This document shows positions 5,717 through 6,645 of a stretch of 6,645 nucleotides of DNA, in pieces. The notes beneath the pieces were generated by a model. It was not told the DNA's origin. It searched no databases and worked only from the letters and a program-made list of their open reading frames with translations. Origin of the DNA: an uncultured Rubrobacteraceae bacterium (GTDB lineage: Bacteria > Actinomycetota > Rubrobacteria > Rubrobacterales > Rubrobacteraceae); the NCBI GenBank assembly GCA_902805985.1, contig CADCUW010000205.1:1-6645 (forward strand), read 5' to 3'. Positions within the stretch are counted from its first letter, which is position 1. Each line of letters opens with the position of its first letter. A program made the translations under genes and the position numbers.

Positions 5717-5841
5717 CTAGGTCCGTCGGGCTCTTTCGTGCCCAACCGACGCTCCCCGCAAGGATGACCCGGAGTATGCATGGACGGTGCCCTCGACTTC
5801 TGAGACAATGCGCGGCGGTCGAGGCGGGCGGGCGGACCTAG
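5717..5841. repeat. 9-bp inverted repeat spanning 125 bp next to the IS
   Basis: CTAGGTCCG at 5717-5725 and CGGACCTAG at 5833-5841 are perfect complements and start with the CTAG that flanks the IS. Between them a second dyad, CCTCGAC at 5791-5797 with GTCGAGG at 5818-5824, has a 20-base loop. The stretch 5720-5933 has no gene. This might be a small element into whose end the IS jumped, or a chance dyad: 9 bp is short. Confidence 0.35.
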
Positions 5842-5878
5842 GAGGGGGCGCCGGCCCGTTTTGCTGCCCCTCGTTCCC

Positions 5879-5912
5879 CGAACTTCGCCTGTAGGAGGTT
5901 CTCGGAAGTCCA
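5879..5912 (+). repeat. 34-bp dyad repeat, copy B
   Basis: This is the second copy of the unit at 21-54, in the opposite orientation. GAACTTC at 5880-5886 and GAAGTCC at 5905-5911 form imperfect arms (6 of 7) around an 18-base centre that matches copy A at 14 of 18. It lies 22 bases past the stop of the response regulator gene, so it could act in the 3' end of that transcript. Confidence 0.55.
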
Positions 5913-5933
5913 ACTGGCCAAAGGGCCGGGGCC

Positions 5934-6632
5934 TCACTCGCCCCGCGCGGGGAGCAGGCCGAGATCTATGGCCCTGACGGCCGCCTGGGTGCGGTCCGAC
6001 ACCTCGAGCTTCTCGATGATGTGCTCGACGTGCCTCTTGACCGTGGAGAGGGAGAGGTGGAGCTCCGAGGCCATCTGGCGGTTCGTCCTTCCCGCGGCCA
6101 GGAGGTATAAGACCTCCGTCTCCCTCGGCGTGAGGGGGGAGGCCACGGGCTTGTCCGCGGCCCCGCCCGGGTTCGGCGGCCCCGCCCGCGGCCCCCCGTG
6201 CCCGTTGGACGACTCGGATATGCGCCTTAGGAGGCGCATGGCGAGGCCCTGGTCGATCGGCGTCTCCCCCGAGAGCACCGCCTCCACCGCCCCGACCACC
6301 TCTTGGTAGCTGCTGCTCTTCAAGACGTAGCCCGCGGCCCCCGCCCTCACGGCCTCCATGAGCAGGTCCTCGGCGACGTGGGAGGTGAGGACGAGGACGG
6401 CCGTGTGGGGCATCTCGGCCTTGATCAGGCGGGTGGCCTCTATCCCGCCCATCTTTGGCATGGTGATGTCCATCAGGACCACGTCGGGGCGAAGCCCGCG
6501 GCACATGGCCACCGCCTCCTCCCCGTCGGAGGCCTCGCCCGCGACCACGAAGTCGGTCTTGGCCTCGAGCACGAACCTCAGGCCCGTCCTCATGAAGTCG
6601 TGGTCGTCCACCAGCAGCAGCCTCGGTGCCAC
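5934..6632 (-). CDS. NarL/LuxR-family response regulator
   Basis: This is a cytoplasmic two-component transcription regulator of 232 aa, the usual length of the family. The receiver domain spans about residues 4-120, with acidic pocket D9-D10, phospho-acceptor D55 (VLMDITMP), T83 and K105 all present, so normal phosphorylation is expected. A Gly/Pro-rich linker (about 143-163) leads to a LuxR-type helix-turn-helix at 166-228 (LTPRETEVLYLLAAGRTNRQMA, STVKRHVEHIIEKL). It starts at GTG 6632 with AGAAAG seven bases upstream. The frame is open to the window edge, but the receiver begins right after this GTG, so little can be missing. A sensor histidine kinase gene commonly precedes such genes and may lie just outside. 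The target genes are unknown. The evidence does not link it to the c-di-GMP genes except by nearness. Confidence 0.93.
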   Translation of the reverse strand: MAPRLLLVDDHDFMRTGLRFVLEAKTDFVVAGEASDGEEAVAMCRGLRPDVVLMDITMPKMGGIEATRLIKAEMPHTAVLVLTSHVAEDLLMEAVRAGAAGYVLKSSSYQEVVGAVEAVLSGETPIDQGLAMRLLRRISESSNGHGGPRAGPPNPGGAADKPVASPLTPRETEVLYLLAAGRTNRQMASELHLSLSTVKRHVEHIIEKLEVSDRTQAAVRAIDLGLLPARGE

Positions 6633-6645
6633 GATTGGGCTTTCT

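Noticed and set aside
5725..5750. Terminator hairpin after the transposase gene (GTCGG with CCGAC)
   Set aside because: The 5-bp stem has a long loop and no T run, and it lies outside the IS end.
1..6645. CRISPR array, tRNA, rRNA, c-di-GMP riboswitch
   Set aside because: No regularly spaced repeats, no cloverleaf or conserved rRNA stretch, and no recognisable GEMM-type core were seen in the gaps between genes.

Overview
The window is very GC-rich bacterial DNA with actinobacterial-looking proteins. The PAS segment that reads ATGLVPYVKRG, then a YDP motif, then YPVKDEGG resembles sensor proteins I associate with Rubrobacter-type Actinomycetota. This assignment rests on style only, with no rRNA or marker gene to confirm it. 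All host genes are on the minus strand; the one plus-strand gene is a transposase.

Layout, left to right. Positions 1-325 are non-coding. They hold a 34-bp dyad repeat (21-54), a 142-bp MITE-like element (71-212) with 17-bp perfect terminal inverted repeats and a TCTA target duplication, and a GC-rich hairpin region. Positions 326-3676 (minus strand) are a two-gene cyclic-di-GMP module. The upstream gene encodes PAS-GGDEF-EAL and is broken by a one-base frame change at a run of six G (3291-3296). The downstream gene encodes GAF-PAS-GGDEF, probably from a TTG start with a strong Shine-Dalgarno that overlaps the upstream stop. Positions 3677-4268 form a 592-bp gene-free stretch whose right part (about 3900-4260) is less GC-rich and carries a cluster of strong hairpins. 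Positions 4269-4742 are the 3' half of an MFS transporter gene, cut off by an insertion sequence. Positions 4743-5716 are that element, a DDE (IS982/IS5-like) IS with near-perfect terminal repeats, flanked by CTAG. Positions 5720-5933 are non-coding, with several dyads and a diverged copy of the 21-54 repeat in the opposite orientation. Positions 5934-6632 (minus strand) encode a NarL/LuxR-type response regulator.

Function. The two adjacent signalling genes would make and degrade c-di-GMP in response to small-molecule, light or redox inputs sensed by PAS and GAF domains. The GAF-PAS-GGDEF enzyme keeps both its active site and its product-inhibition site. The PAS-GGDEF-EAL enzyme keeps the GGDEF motif and all the EAL catalytic residues I can check, but lacks the RxxD inhibition site. 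The response regulator may belong to a two-component pair whose kinase lies beyond the right edge. Its link to the c-di-GMP genes is unproven, because an IS and a broken transporter separate them.

Most worth checking: (1) the frame break at the poly-G run, which is also a canonical -1 slippery heptamer in the right phase; (2) the hairpin that covers the transposase start codon; (3) the hairpin cluster in the AT-richer gap; (4) the MITE; (5) the missing 5' half of the MFS gene, which implies a rearrangement at the IS.
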